Below, in pieces: positions 32,526-42,372 of a stretch of 64,000 nucleotides of DNA. Each line of letters begins with the position of its first letter. Positions within the stretch are counted from its first letter, which is position 1. This stretch comes from Paenibacillus_S vulneris. Its GTDB lineage: Bacteria > Bacillota > Bacilli > Paenibacillales > NBRC-103111. The stretch covers positions 248,001-312,000 of the forward strand of contig NZ_BAABJG010000055.1 in the NCBI RefSeq assembly GCF_039543185.1, written 5' to 3'. The notes beneath the pieces were generated by a model. That model had not been told where the DNA came from and ran no database searches. It saw nothing but the letters and a program-made list of their open reading frames with translations. Position numbers and translations under genes: made by a program.

Positions 32526-34679
32526 TTACTGATATTCCCGGATATCCAGCTCAGCCCTCGCTAACGTCGGACTGTTGAATATCAGCCGACCGTTAACATA
32601 CACACGGTATCCTTCGTCGATATCCGCCAGTCCTTCTTGCGATATATGCGGCATTCTGTATGTGATTCGGATATCCATCCCTGCGGCCTTGATCCGGTCC
32701 AGACAAAAATAGTCCAGTCCGACATCCAGCGGATCCAGTATGATCCGGTCTTGTTCTACCGCCAATCCGGCCACATGCGAGATCAGCAGATCGATGTAAT
32801 ATGAATGATTGTATTCCTGTTCATCGCTTAAAGGCTCGCCTGTCTCACTATTGTAATGCTCTACAAGACCAGGCTGGTTCAAGTCTCTTTGCATAAAATG
32901 AAGAAACGAATATTCACGGAAATAGGAAGCAAATTGGCTGTCAAACTGATGATTTCTTCTCTTGCTCTCCTTTGCAAGCGCATCCAAAGCAATGGAGTTG
33001 GTATACGGCCACGTCGGCCCATCCCATACGCAGCCGTTGCGCCCCTTCACAAAATGCCCCATCCATCCGCCTTCTTTGGAGTATGCCGGGCAATCCATCG
33101 CTACGGAAGGAAACGGACAGCGGGTATGAAACTCCTGATCATTCAATAGATGCTCGATCATGCCATTAAAGCTGTCATCGATCATTTCGGCCCAGCCGGG
33201 ATAAATGCCGACAATATTTTTTACCAGCGCCTTCTCATCGGTTTGGTAATGAAGATCATAAAAGTACTGCGAGGCTTCATCCCACATTTTGTCAATTATA
33301 TCCCGTTTAATATCCTCTGCCAGCTTGTAGTACGAAGCGGCCTCCTCATCACCTAAAAGTTCACATAATTTGGCTACTCCCAATGTATTCAAATAGTGAT
33401 ATACCGCGCGATCCACTCTTTTCAAATGGGTATAGGTCGCTTTATCCTTCGGATTTTTCGGATATTGATGGAAATACCAGTAGCTTGGCTGATATTCCTT
33501 TCCCGTCCGGGTATGCTTATGTTCGATCATTAATTCATCGTTCTCACTGCCATGTATACGTTTCCATGAGTCGATTTGCATTTTCAGCGCCGGAAGCAGC
33601 TCCGTCATAAATGGACGGTCCTGATGAATCAGATACAGCTTATAGGCAGCCCAGCAGGAGAAGTTGGCAAACGAATGCATGATCGTATCCACCGTCATGC
33701 AGCTGAACATCCCGTCCTCATTCATCCCCTCCTTCATATTCTGCAATACGCCCTCGCAATAAACCGGATCATGATACCATCGGGCATCCATAAGATGGAG
33801 GGGTACGGACAGGTTGATCAGCTTGCTGAACTCCCATCCCCCTTTGCTGAACGGCTTCTTGCTTTTTTTATGCGATCTGCCTTCATAAAATAAAGGGTGA
33901 GACAAATGTCCATACTTCGGATCGGCCAAATTATGCCGCAGCAAAAACCAGCGGTACTTCCATGTTCGATTCAGCAGCGGATCACTGCAATAAAAGGTCG
34001 GAGCTTTATCAAACCAAATCTGGTAGTCTCTTCTTTGATCTTCTACCACTTGATCGACCGTATGGCCCGACTCCGCATAACCTGCCGCCCGCTCTCTCAG
34101 CTGCTCCGGAGGATCTTGTCCTTTTATTCCGAACGCGGCAGCGATGACGAACTGCCTTGACTCCCCGGGCTTCAAACGTACTTCCTCCAGTAGGGCCGGA
34201 TCGCTTACGGCGACCACTCCTGCAATATCGAAGCTGTAATGCTCCATGAGAAATTCGCCATACAACGTATTCTCGTCCTGATTGGTGAAGCAATCGTTGT
34301 AGGTTTGCAGACTCAAGACGAGATCTTCTCCGCTCCGATTGGTCCAGGTTTGGCAGGATACCGCACAATCGTTCCAGGAAATGAATTTCCTATCCGTAAA
34401 TGCGATCCGGCTTCCGTTATATTCCACGGACAAATAACTTGGAAACCACTCGGTGCGGCATGGTTCAAAGCTGACCCCTTGATTGTTGGTTACTGTGAAT
34501 AGTAACGGAAGGTTCACCTTGTGAATAAAGTCGAATCTTCCCGAGAATCCGGGCATGGAATCCACATAATCTGCCCATAACCGTGCTCCGGTGGAACCTA
34601 ACAAAAGTGCACCCGGGAGCGTACGAAGCGCTTTCTTCCCCGCCCGCAATTCCTCATCCCAGAGGCTTCCTGTTGGCAT
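32526..34679 (-). CDS. (alpha/alpha)6-barrel glycosidase, MGH1/GH63-like
   Basis: 717 aa from the ATG at 34679, where GGAGG lies 7 bases upstream; the in-frame upstream codon at 34715 would contain the binding site. Beta-sandwich N-terminus (~1-230), then a helical barrel with WKYRWFLLRHN, GKEYQPSYW, and NGCVWDGPTWPYTNSIALDAL, a segment characteristic of the GH63/GH37/MGH1 group (general base region). A small C-terminal beta domain follows. No signal peptide. Relatives are alpha-glucosidases, glucosylglycerate hydrolases and similar; specificity here is not predictable. It is the first gene of a unit continuing into a BNR protein and the AraC regulator. Confidence 0.8.
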   Translation of the reverse strand: MPTGSLWDEELRAGKKALRTLPGALLLGSTGARLWADYVDSMPGFSGRFDFIHKVNLPLLFTVTNNQGVSFEPCRTEWFPSYLSVEYNGSRIAFTDRKFISWNDCAVSCQTWTNRSGEDLVLSLQTYNDCFTNQDENTLYGEFLMEHYSFDIAGVVAVSDPALLEEVRLKPGESRQFVIAAAFGIKGQDPPEQLRERAAGYAESGHTVDQVVEDQRRDYQIWFDKAPTFYCSDPLLNRTWKYRWFLLRHNLADPKYGHLSHPLFYEGRSHKKSKKPFSKGGWEFSKLINLSVPLHLMDARWYHDPVYCEGVLQNMKEGMNEDGMFSCMTVDTIMHSFANFSCWAAYKLYLIHQDRPFMTELLPALKMQIDSWKRIHGSENDELMIEHKHTRTGKEYQPSYWYFHQYPKNPKDKATYTHLKRVDRAVYHYLNTLGVAKLCELLGDEEAASYYKLAEDIKRDIIDKMWDEASQYFYDLHYQTDEKALVKNIVGIYPGWAEMIDDSFNGMIEHLLNDQEFHTRCPFPSVAMDCPAYSKEGGWMGHFVKGRNGCVWDGPTWPYTNSIALDALAKESKRRNHQFDSQFASYFREYSFLHFMQRDLNQPGLVEHYNSETGEPLSDEQEYNHSYYIDLLISHVAGLAVEQDRIILDPLDVGLDYFCLDRIKAAGMDIRITYRMPHISQEGLADIDEGYRVYVNGRLIFNSPTLARAELDIREYQ

Positions 34680-34737
34680 GGACTTTCCTCCGTTCCTTAC
34701 GAATAATGACAACACGTGAAGCTTTATTCCATAATTT

Positions 34738-34793
34738 AGTATATTAAATTTCCATGATAGATGAGTGGTGTTTATCTGCTCAAACTATAGGGC
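34738..34793 (-). promoter_or_regulatory. Promoter with CCTATA-type element, 34.7 kb operon
   Basis: Minus strand: CGCCCTATAGTTTGAG (TATAGT at 34784-34789), a degenerate second site CACCACTCATC (34762-34767), and the -10 TATACT (34738-34743). The distances 22 and 24 equal those of the ABC operon promoter. It reads into the 717-aa glycosidase gene. Confidence 0.55.
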
Positions 34794-34801
34794 GATTACA
34801 C

Positions 34802-35779
34802 TTAATATTTCACCGTAAGATGATAAAAGGCAATCCGTTCTCTCCTCCATGTGTAAGTAATCATTAGGTCGTTCCCGCTGGCAATAATGGCAGGGTAGGA
34901 ATATTGACTGATTCCAGCATCCAGCAGCAGTTCATCTCCCCATGTCTTCCCGTTATCCTCCGATAATCGCAGTACGAGCGGCGTCCTCGGCCCTTTCTTC
35001 TTTCCTTCCTCCGTACGGACCGGATTGTATACGAGGGCAAGGATGCCTTGATCCATCCGGACCAAATCGATACCGCTGTTATTGTTCGGCAATTCCGTAG
35101 GATAGGCCTCGCACCATGTTATACCGCCGTCCTGCGAGTCGCTGCGGTAAATAGCTCCTTCCGTGCTGCGCGTATACATGTGGACATTCCCTGGCGACGA
35201 TTCCCATAGTGCAGGCTGAATGATGCCTTTCCCCCGCAAAGCGGCGTGATCCAAGGGAACCGTTGCGCTGCGTTTCCAGGTTTCTCCTCCATCATATGAG
35301 AGATCCACAAAGCAGTCCCAGTCGGGCTCCAGAGAGGCGGGGGCCGCAATCACCCCATCATACAGGACAATAGGTTTATTTTTGACGGGGCCTCTTCCCC
35401 CTTTATCTCCTTCAACCAGAGGCACAGGAGCGCTCCAGGTAAGTCCGTTATCCAAAGATCGGATCACCCGGGTCTCCCATTCCGCAATACTGTATCCCGC
35501 TTTGTAGTAAAGGAACAATACCCCGTCGGCTCTCCGGAATAAGACCGGGTTCCAATGAGGAACGTCTTCCTCGTCCGCTACCTTCACCGGGGGCATCCAT
35601 TGGCCATTCCGGCGGTGTGAGGTCCATATCGCTACATCCCCTGCCTTCTCCTTCGTCCCTCCGAACCAGGCGGCTATGATGTCCCCACCGGGCAGCAGCT
35701 CCAACGTCGATGCATGACAGCTGAGAAAAGGACGGTCGTCCTCAAAAATGAATTGCTTCGTTATGTTAACATACTTCAT
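34802..35779 (-). CDS. BNR/sialidase-fold protein, copy 2
   Basis: 325 aa from the ATG at 35779 (AGGAGG 9 bases upstream); a TTG six bases earlier is too close. Asp-box-type repeats SLDNGLTWSA, SYDGGETWKR, SQDGGITWCE and SEDNGKTWGD; an N-terminal FLSCHASTLELLPGGDIIAAWFGG that is typical of the exo-alpha-sialidase-like group. There is no signal peptide. It follows the GH95 gene by 18 bases and ends just before the 34.7 kb promoter. It shares the fold but is not closely similar to copy 1, so the two may have different substrates. Confidence 0.82.
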   Translation of the reverse strand: MKYVNITKQFIFEDDRPFLSCHASTLELLPGGDIIAAWFGGTKEKAGDVAIWTSHRRNGQWMPPVKVADEEDVPHWNPVLFRRADGVLFLYYKAGYSIAEWETRVIRSLDNGLTWSAPVPLVEGDKGGRGPVKNKPIVLYDGVIAAPASLEPDWDCFVDLSYDGGETWKRSATVPLDHAALRGKGIIQPALWESSPGNVHMYTRSTEGAIYRSDSQDGGITWCEAYPTELPNNNSGIDLVRMDQGILALVYNPVRTEEGKKKGPRTPLVLRLSEDNGKTWGDELLLDAGISQYSYPAIIASGNDLMITYTWRRERIAFYHLTVKY

Positions 35780-35797
35780 GTTCAATCCCCTCCTAAT

Positions 35798-38191
35798 CTA
35801 GTGTAATTCTATTTCCCCATCATGAAAGCAGGGTATGACTTCGTAAATGCCTCCGACAGAGGTATCAAAGATAACGTGGCTAGGATGCTCCCGATGAACC
35901 GGAACAACTCTCCCGTCCCTCATAATTTGAACCGGCTCTCGTGTTGCCAAACGACACGGTTTGCCTGCAGTGGACCGGATGACGGCGCTTTGCAGCTTGC
36001 CGTTCTCCCATTCCATGTCGATTTCAAACCCGCCGCGCGCCCGGATTCCCTTGACGCCGCCTTTCTTCCATGAGGACGGAAGTGCTGGAAGGAGTCGAAC
36101 CAGCCCGCCCTGACTTTGAAGCAGCAGTTCCATAATACCGGTCATTCCTGCCATATTGCCGTCAATTTGAAATATGTTCAGCTTCACCTTTGGATGCCGG
36201 TGAGCGTTCATCAGGTTGGGGTGCAATCCCGCCAGCAAATCATTCAGGAACCGATTCGCTTGCTCTGCTTCCCCAAGTCTTGCCCAGAAGCTAACCGTCC
36301 AGGCACAGCTCCAGCCGGTATGCGCGCCTCCATGCTCCAGGCGCCGTTCCAGGGATAGCCTGCACGCCTGAGCCAGCTCAGGCTCCCCTTCACGTGTAAT
36401 CAGATCCAGCGGGTGCAGTGCGACCAAATGGGCTGTATGCCGATGCCCCGGCTCCAGTTCTTCATAATCCTCGTTCCACTCCTGCAGCTGTCCGTATTTT
36501 CCGATTCGGAACGGCGGCAGCCTTCGTATGGTTTGTTCCAATTGTTCGCGTAGTACGGTATCACGCCCCAACAAACGGCTTGCTTCAATAATCCGCGAGA
36601 ACAAATTACGAATCAAAGCTATATCCATCGTTGACGCATGAGTGACGCTGCTTCTTTGTCCATCTTCCGCAATGAAAAAGTTTTCCGGTGAAGTGGATGG
36701 GCACGTAACCAGGGAGCCATCCGGCGCTTCGATCAGCCAATCCAGGCAAAAGAGTGCCGCTTCTTTCATTGCGGGATACGCCTGCTTCAAGAAGCTTTCA
36801 TCCTGACTATAGGCGTAATGCTCCCACAAATGCTCGCATAGCCATGCCCCTGCCATGGGCCAAAACGCCCAGCTGGGCGACCCGTCTACCGGCGTAGCCG
36901 TACGCCATAAATCGATGTTATGATGCGCAGTCCATCCCCTGCATCCATAATGGATACTGGCCACCTTACGTCCCGTAACCCTTAAGCCTTCGATCAGCTC
37001 AAATAATGGCTGATGGCATTCGGCCAGGTTGCTTGCTTCTGCAGGCCAATAATTCATCTGGAGATTGATGTTCGCCGTCCAGCTGCTGCACCAGGGCGGC
37101 TGTGTCTTATCGTTCCAGATGCCCTGCAAATTGGCGGGCTGGGTGCCGGGCCGTGAGCTGGATATCAGCAAATATTTGCCGTATTGGAACAACAGCGCCG
37201 CGAGGCCGGGGTCCTCCGCTCCGTTCTTGACCGCCTGAATCCGTTCGTCCGCAGGCAATGCGTCCTGCTCCCCACAGCCTTCAAGCACTAGCGAGGTCCT
37301 GCCGAAAAGCGACGAGTAATCAAGCAGATGCCGTTCCTTCAGCCGGTCGTAACCCAGTTTTTCCGCCTCCGCAAGCCATGCCTCGCACCTTCGTATCGGA
37401 TCTTTGCCCTGCAGGGCAGGGTCCCAGTCGAAGCCGTTGTAGCTCGTCGCTGCTGACAGCAGCAGGACGACGGTTCCTGTTGCGCTAATATGAATACGGC
37501 CTCCGCTTACCTCCACCTTGCCCTTCTCTGCAATAGCCTCCAGCTGGAGCTCGAAGCCGATGCCCCTGCCTTCTTCATAGTGAACAGGGTCCGCCGTCTT
37601 TACGGTATTAGGCCTTACATGATAAGGGCATCGGCCGGATAGCCTGATCCTGTTGGGAGCTGCTTTGTGAACGGTATACTGCAAGGGGCTGTTCAGAACC
37701 GCGGTACATACGGTTTTGCTTTCACAATGCAAACGAATCACCATGACTTGGTCGACCGCCGAGACGAAGACCTCACGAGTATGAAGCATTCCGTTCTTCC
37801 TGTACTGAACTTTCACCATCCCTTGGTCCAAGTCCAGCTCACGCCGATAATCGGTTACATGAGATGAATCCTCAAAAATCAGCTCCAAATCGGCCAAGGG
37901 CAAGTAGGAGGCGATCTCCTGCCCTTCCATGTACTGCTCTATCGTTTCCTCGGCCTCCTCGTACCGCTTGGAAAAAATCATCTCCCTCACCGGGTTCAAA
38001 TGACGCAGCGCGTCGTAACGAATCGTATCCTTCGGCTCTCCCGACCAAAGCGTATCCTCGTTTAACGCGATGCGCTCCCGTTCGGCCCCGCCGAATACCA
38101 TGCCTCCGAATCTTCCGTTTCCAACCGGAAGCGCCTCGAACCAATTGCGTGCTTCCTGCTTATACCATAATAGGGAGCCGGACCCGTTCAT
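35798..38191 (-). CDS. GH95 alpha-L-fucosidase / alpha-L-galactosidase, second copy
   Basis: 797 aa. Family hallmarks: FEALPVGNGRFGGMVFGG near the N-terminus, NLQGIWNDKTQPPW, NINLQMNYWPAEASNLAECH, HHNIDLWR, CPSTSPEN, YGQLQEWNEDYEEL and QIDGNMAGMTG. AAGGAGG is 6 bases before the ATG. There is no signal peptide. Compared with the GH95 at 17739 it has Met in place of Phe/Gly in the QIDGN(F/M) region, so it may prefer another fucoside or galactoside. It lies just downstream of the terminator of the 906-aa gene; it has no clear promoter of its own and may depend on read-through. Confidence 0.95.
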   Translation of the reverse strand: MNGSGSLLWYKQEARNWFEALPVGNGRFGGMVFGGAERERIALNEDTLWSGEPKDTIRYDALRHLNPVREMIFSKRYEEAEETIEQYMEGQEIASYLPLADLELIFEDSSHVTDYRRELDLDQGMVKVQYRKNGMLHTREVFVSAVDQVMVIRLHCESKTVCTAVLNSPLQYTVHKAAPNRIRLSGRCPYHVRPNTVKTADPVHYEEGRGIGFELQLEAIAEKGKVEVSGGRIHISATGTVVLLLSAATSYNGFDWDPALQGKDPIRRCEAWLAEAEKLGYDRLKERHLLDYSSLFGRTSLVLEGCGEQDALPADERIQAVKNGAEDPGLAALLFQYGKYLLISSSRPGTQPANLQGIWNDKTQPPWCSSWTANINLQMNYWPAEASNLAECHQPLFELIEGLRVTGRKVASIHYGCRGWTAHHNIDLWRTATPVDGSPSWAFWPMAGAWLCEHLWEHYAYSQDESFLKQAYPAMKEAALFCLDWLIEAPDGSLVTCPSTSPENFFIAEDGQRSSVTHASTMDIALIRNLFSRIIEASRLLGRDTVLREQLEQTIRRLPPFRIGKYGQLQEWNEDYEELEPGHRHTAHLVALHPLDLITREGEPELAQACRLSLERRLEHGGAHTGWSCAWTVSFWARLGEAEQANRFLNDLLAGLHPNLMNAHRHPKVKLNIFQIDGNMAGMTGIMELLLQSQGGLVRLLPALPSSWKKGGVKGIRARGGFEIDMEWENGKLQSAVIRSTAGKPCRLATREPVQIMRDGRVVPVHREHPSHVIFDTSVGGIYEVIPCFHDGEIELH

Positions 38192-38221
38192 ATGTTCCCT
38201 CCTTCAGGACTTTGTTCCAGC

Positions 38222-38278
38222 AAAAAAGAGAGCGGGGGAAGCCAGACCGGAACGACTCTCCCGGACGACGCCCGCTCC
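38222..38278 (-). terminator. Intrinsic terminator after the 906-aa gene
   Basis: Leftward: GAGCGGGCGTCG ... CCCCCGCTCTC then TTTTTT, with an extra internal pairing CCGGGAGAGTCGTTCCGG. It starts 10 bases after the gene's stop and ends the 45 kb transcription unit, at least partly. Confidence 0.75.
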
Positions 38279-38287
38279 CTTCACTCG

Positions 38288-41008
38288 TTACTCGTATAAC
38301 CAATCCAGAGTATCCACACCGTCATTCTTATGCTCGACATCCCGTTGACGGATTTCTTGTTCCCATGGCACAACACCCAGGATCAAATAGGCACCCTTTC
38401 CAAAATCAATCGTATGCCGTCCAGCCTCATATTGAAAGGCATGGACATTGACCGACGGATAGGCATACAGCCGAAGACCCTTTCGCAGCAGCGGAGTGTA
38501 GCCCCCTCTATCGTCGGCATGTGTATTTTCTTCGAGGCTAGGCACCTGCAGCCACTGCTGATCCTTGGAATTGAAGTATCCGATAAGCACTTTGGACGGT
38601 TGATGCAGCTCCATATCTACCGTTATACCGTGCAATCCGGCCTCCATTTGGCTGAAGCGGATTCCCGTTAATCCGTTCAATTCCTCCGCGCAGCCGACGA
38701 TATGAATATCCCCGTCTGTGAATACCTGCGCTCCCTTCTCCACACGGAATGTTTCTGCATGTGCAGAGTGCAGTGCGAACGGTGCTTCCTTGCAGGGAGC
38801 TATCGGCTGCTTGCTGTTCCTTACGGCTTCCGGTGTTATCCCGGCCTTCAATTCATTCAAGTGGTATTGGAAGCGTTCCAGCTCCAGCTCATATACCGGT
38901 AAGCAATCCTTCCAGTGCTTGAATTCAAGCCCGTTGCGGATCGGAACCTTCCTTTGAGGCGTTTGCATACTGTTAGCAAACAAATAGGTTTGCTCCGTCA
39001 ATGCCGTCAGTTTCCGGTAATGCTCCAGGCTTGCTTCGAGGAAGGCTGCCGCATCATCCAGCAAATCCAGGCGTTGAAAATAATCCTTGGCGACAAGCTG
39101 CTTATAGGTTAACACGTTCATGGCCGCGCGCACTTTATCTGCATAAACGCCTACCATCTCATGAATCGCATGGATATCGTTACGCAGCCTTTCGAACTCG
39201 CCTCTATTTTGCACCACCAGAGACTGCGCCCGCTCTATCGCCTGCAGCGCATCGTTTGAATGCCGCTCCGCATCAGCAATAATGTCAACCGGCGTCTCCC
39301 CGACATGCGGCTCGCCTTGAAGCTCTCTGCCGATATATTCTTCTAACCGCTCGCCCTGAGGCGACTGGGATTCCCATAAATCCGGCCATGGCATATGGCG
39401 TTCGGGGTTTGTCAGCTGGCTCATCGTCATCCCGAGACTCATCGTCTGGCGATTGCCTTCCGTGATGCCGAAGCGCCGAAGCAGCTTAGGCGCACATTCG
39501 CCAGATGACTCGTAGGCCTCCAGGATCGCAAGTCCCGCTTCCCGGCTGCCGTATCTCTCGCCAAGCAGCTCGGACCAGTACTGTTTTTCCGCGTCCGGGT
39601 CGCGATCCGGATTCCATGCATAGCGGAACCAGGCGGCGTACCAGATCCAATCGCGGTCGATTTGTCTGAGACGCGGCTGCCCTGCTTCCGGAGCATCCGG
39701 CGAATAGGGCCAATCCCAAAAAAATAACGGATACAAGTGAAGCCCGTTGGATTTCAACCTATACTTCGCCGCCTGCATGCATTTTTGTATGAAGGAAGGC
39801 GCACCGTAGCGGAACGGCTCCAGATTCGCCAATATATGCACATTGACGATATGAACAGTTTGGAGAGAGCCCAACCTGTTATGAATCTCCTGCCATTTTC
39901 CTCTCGGCGTATAGGTCGTCAAGGATTCGCCGTTGTACTTCGCTTCCGTATACAAATTCGGATACAACGGAAGCGCCGCTTCAATCACCTTTTGCGGCTC
40001 GATCGCATGGGAACGCAGAATGATCGGCGGCTTTTCCTTGACTTTGGAATCCTTCAGCCCTTCCAAAAGCCCTGCAAGGATGGTCTCGTTAAACCACTCT
40101 ACTCCGTAGATCTGCCCTTGCAGCGCCTCCCCAAGGCAAACCATCAACCCTACATTAGGGAAAGATCGAACGAAGGCGGCGATCGATTTTTTATAGTAAT
40201 CGCTCGTTATAGGCAAAGGCTTTGGCTGGTGAAGCTTTAACCCATGCTTTTCCGCGAAAGGCAAAGGAATATGGATATTGTAAAACTTCAGAACAAGCCA
40301 GATCCCTCTCCGGTCTGCCTCTTCCGCCACCCAGCGGAATGTGTCTACGTTAAGGCGGAATTCGTCCTCCGTTACCTCAACTGCTTCCGGATAATCATCC
40401 AGCTTGACCAGTGACGAGAACGGGTGGCCGCTCCATAAATATATGATGTTGCAGCGCTGCTCAAGCAGCATATCCAGAAAGTCGAGCCACAGCTCCCGAT
40501 CATAAAACCATGGAAAGCGATCCGGGGTTATTGGATATTCATAGGTTTGGCGCGGCGGCTCGACGGTCGTCTTCTGAAGCCCGATGGCCGGTCCGCGGAG
40601 CGAAAAGCTGGGAGCGTCACCGAATGCGAGATCCTCCGGCAGCTTGCCGGCGGACTGAACACGCCGCGCCAGCTCCAGGCAGCCGTACAATACGCCGGAA
40701 TCGCTTCCGCCGGCGATCATCACAATGCTTCCCGGGCAGGAGGAGATATAGAAGCCTTCCCCCTCCGGTGCTTTCGTATGATACAGCAACACATCCCGCT
40801 CTTCCAACTGCTGAATAAATCCTGATTCGGAGCGGTTGCCTATGTAGATCTTATTCCCTTCCATCGTGCGGTACTGATCCCAGCTCCAGTGCGCCTTCTC
40901 GTGCCGTACTTCATATCCGTGACGCCTCAATGCCTCTTCCAGCTTACGGATTCCGTAAGCCACCCGCGGTGCGGGATTCGTTTCATAACCAAGAATGACA
41001 GTTTTCAA
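38288..41008 (-). CDS. GH67/GH20-type glycosidase-like protein, family unclear
   Basis: 906 aa, TTG start with GGGAGG 10 bases upstream. The N-terminal ~125 residues form the alpha/beta domain that precedes the barrel in GH20, GH67 and GH115 enzymes (GSIVMIAGGSDSGVLYGCLELARRV). A TIM barrel follows (~150-480) with YLWSGHPFSS, WLVLKFYNIH and MVCLGEALQGQIYG, whose Glu is a candidate catalytic residue. A long helical domain (~560-730) and a C-terminal beta domain (~770-890) complete it. There is no signal peptide. An alpha-glucuronidase-like role would fit a pectic or xylan oligosaccharide, but the assignment rests on the fold pattern only. Last gene of the GH78-GH29 unit. Confidence 0.72.
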   Translation of the reverse strand: MKTVILGYETNPAPRVAYGIRKLEEALRRHGYEVRHEKAHWSWDQYRTMEGNKIYIGNRSESGFIQQLEERDVLLYHTKAPEGEGFYISSCPGSIVMIAGGSDSGVLYGCLELARRVQSAGKLPEDLAFGDAPSFSLRGPAIGLQKTTVEPPRQTYEYPITPDRFPWFYDRELWLDFLDMLLEQRCNIIYLWSGHPFSSLVKLDDYPEAVEVTEDEFRLNVDTFRWVAEEADRRGIWLVLKFYNIHIPLPFAEKHGLKLHQPKPLPITSDYYKKSIAAFVRSFPNVGLMVCLGEALQGQIYGVEWFNETILAGLLEGLKDSKVKEKPPIILRSHAIEPQKVIEAALPLYPNLYTEAKYNGESLTTYTPRGKWQEIHNRLGSLQTVHIVNVHILANLEPFRYGAPSFIQKCMQAAKYRLKSNGLHLYPLFFWDWPYSPDAPEAGQPRLRQIDRDWIWYAAWFRYAWNPDRDPDAEKQYWSELLGERYGSREAGLAILEAYESSGECAPKLLRRFGITEGNRQTMSLGMTMSQLTNPERHMPWPDLWESQSPQGERLEEYIGRELQGEPHVGETPVDIIADAERHSNDALQAIERAQSLVVQNRGEFERLRNDIHAIHEMVGVYADKVRAAMNVLTYKQLVAKDYFQRLDLLDDAAAFLEASLEHYRKLTALTEQTYLFANSMQTPQRKVPIRNGLEFKHWKDCLPVYELELERFQYHLNELKAGITPEAVRNSKQPIAPCKEAPFALHSAHAETFRVEKGAQVFTDGDIHIVGCAEELNGLTGIRFSQMEAGLHGITVDMELHQPSKVLIGYFNSKDQQWLQVPSLEENTHADDRGGYTPLLRKGLRLYAYPSVNVHAFQYEAGRHTIDFGKGAYLILGVVPWEQEIRQRDVEHKNDGVDTLDWLYE

Positions 41009-41046
41009 AGCTGTCTAACCTCCCATCCTACCCAGACACTATGCTC

Positions 41047-42348
41047 TTATTTCAAAAACAATTCAATTACCGGAACCGTAACGTTCGGCTGCTTAACCGG
41101 AAGCGACAAGGTAAGGGTACTATCGTCTCTTCCTTCACGATAGGCTCCCTCTTCGATCCCGCTTTGGACGAAGCCTTCTTTAAACCGGATTTCCGAAGCA
41201 TCATTCAGCAATTGGGCATATTCTACCCTGCCCGCGAAACCGCGGAGATGAATATTTTTAAACGGCCAGCTGTATACATGCAGGTACATCCGGTTCGTTT
41301 GAGGATTATAGGTCAAGCGGCAGTCCTGAGGACATTCGAACATGTCCGGCGCTTGAGTGCACCCGTAGATTGATTTGCTGTGACGCTTCATCCATTCCCC
41401 GATTCCTTTCAGCCGGTCTACAGCGCGTTCATCGAACTCGCCGCGTCCGGTCGGGCCTACGTTCAAGAGCAGGTTGCCTCCTTTGCTGACAACATCTATC
41501 AGCATCTTGATCAGCACCTCAACGCTCTTCCACGTCTCCTCTTCCCGATGGTATCCCCACGAACCGCTGAATGTATGGCAGGTCTCCCATACTACCCGCT
41601 TGCCCCCAACCTGAACCCATTTCGTCGGTATATACTGCTCCGGCGTCGTAATATCACCGCCGACCTGAAGGCGGTCATTTAATAGGATTTGCGGCTGCAG
41701 ACTGCGAATCATCTTGACCAGCTCTTCACTGCCCCAATCGGATTTGCCTTTCCCGGCCAATCCGTTTTCCTCCGGAAAGGAAAAGTCATAGAACATCAAA
41801 TCCACCTGGCCGAATTCGGTCAGCAGCTCTCTTGTCTGCCCGAATAAATAGTTTCGGTACACTGAGAAATCGCGTTTAGCGCTTTCCTCAATAAAATTCG
41901 GATCAAAACGGAGAGGATGCTTCGGATCGACCGTATAATGCGGATGATGCCAGTCGATCAAGGAATGATAGAAGCCGACCTTCATATTCCGCTGACGGAA
42001 CGCATCCACCATCGGACGCAGCACGTCGCGTCCTGCCGGAGTGTTCGTTGCCTTATAATCGGTAAGCTTGCTGTCCCATAAGCAAAAGCCTTCATGATGC
42101 TTCGTCGTTACAACGAAATATTTCATCCCTGCATCGGATGCCAGCTTGGCCCACAGCTCCGGATCGTACAGATCCGGATCAAACCTTTTGAAATATTTGC
42201 TGTAAGCTTCCGGGCTCAATCTTTCTCTGGATTGCAGCCATTCGTGGCGGGCTCCTAAGGAATATAAGCCCCAGTGGATAAACAAACCGAAACGGTCCTG
42301 GGTAAACCATGTGCTGTCGCCGATTGTCTCTTCGATTTCCATTGTCAT
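41047..42348 (-). CDS. GH29 alpha-L-fucosidase
   Basis: 433 aa. FGLFIHWGLYSLGARHEW (20-37) and TTKHHEGFCLWDS (81-93) line the fucose site; the nucleophile is Asp188 in DLMFYDFSF. The C-terminal beta domain ends PNVTVPVIELFLK and is shorter than in many GH29 enzymes. GGGGGAA is about 7 bases before the ATG. There is no signal peptide. It releases alpha-L-fucose; with two GH95 enzymes nearby, the substrate probably contains more than one type of alpha-L-fucosyl or alpha-L-galactosyl linkage. It lies between GH78 and the 906-aa gene. Confidence 0.95.
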   Translation of the reverse strand: MTMEIEETIGDSTWFTQDRFGLFIHWGLYSLGARHEWLQSRERLSPEAYSKYFKRFDPDLYDPELWAKLASDAGMKYFVVTTKHHEGFCLWDSKLTDYKATNTPAGRDVLRPMVDAFRQRNMKVGFYHSLIDWHHPHYTVDPKHPLRFDPNFIEESAKRDFSVYRNYLFGQTRELLTEFGQVDLMFYDFSFPEENGLAGKGKSDWGSEELVKMIRSLQPQILLNDRLQVGGDITTPEQYIPTKWVQVGGKRVVWETCHTFSGSWGYHREEETWKSVEVLIKMLIDVVSKGGNLLLNVGPTGRGEFDERAVDRLKGIGEWMKRHSKSIYGCTQAPDMFECPQDCRLTYNPQTNRMYLHVYSWPFKNIHLRGFAGRVEYAQLLNDASEIRFKEGFVQSGIEEGAYREGRDDSTLTLSLPVKQPNVTVPVIELFLK

Positions 42349-42372
42349 GCTGTTTCCCCCTTACTAGAATCG

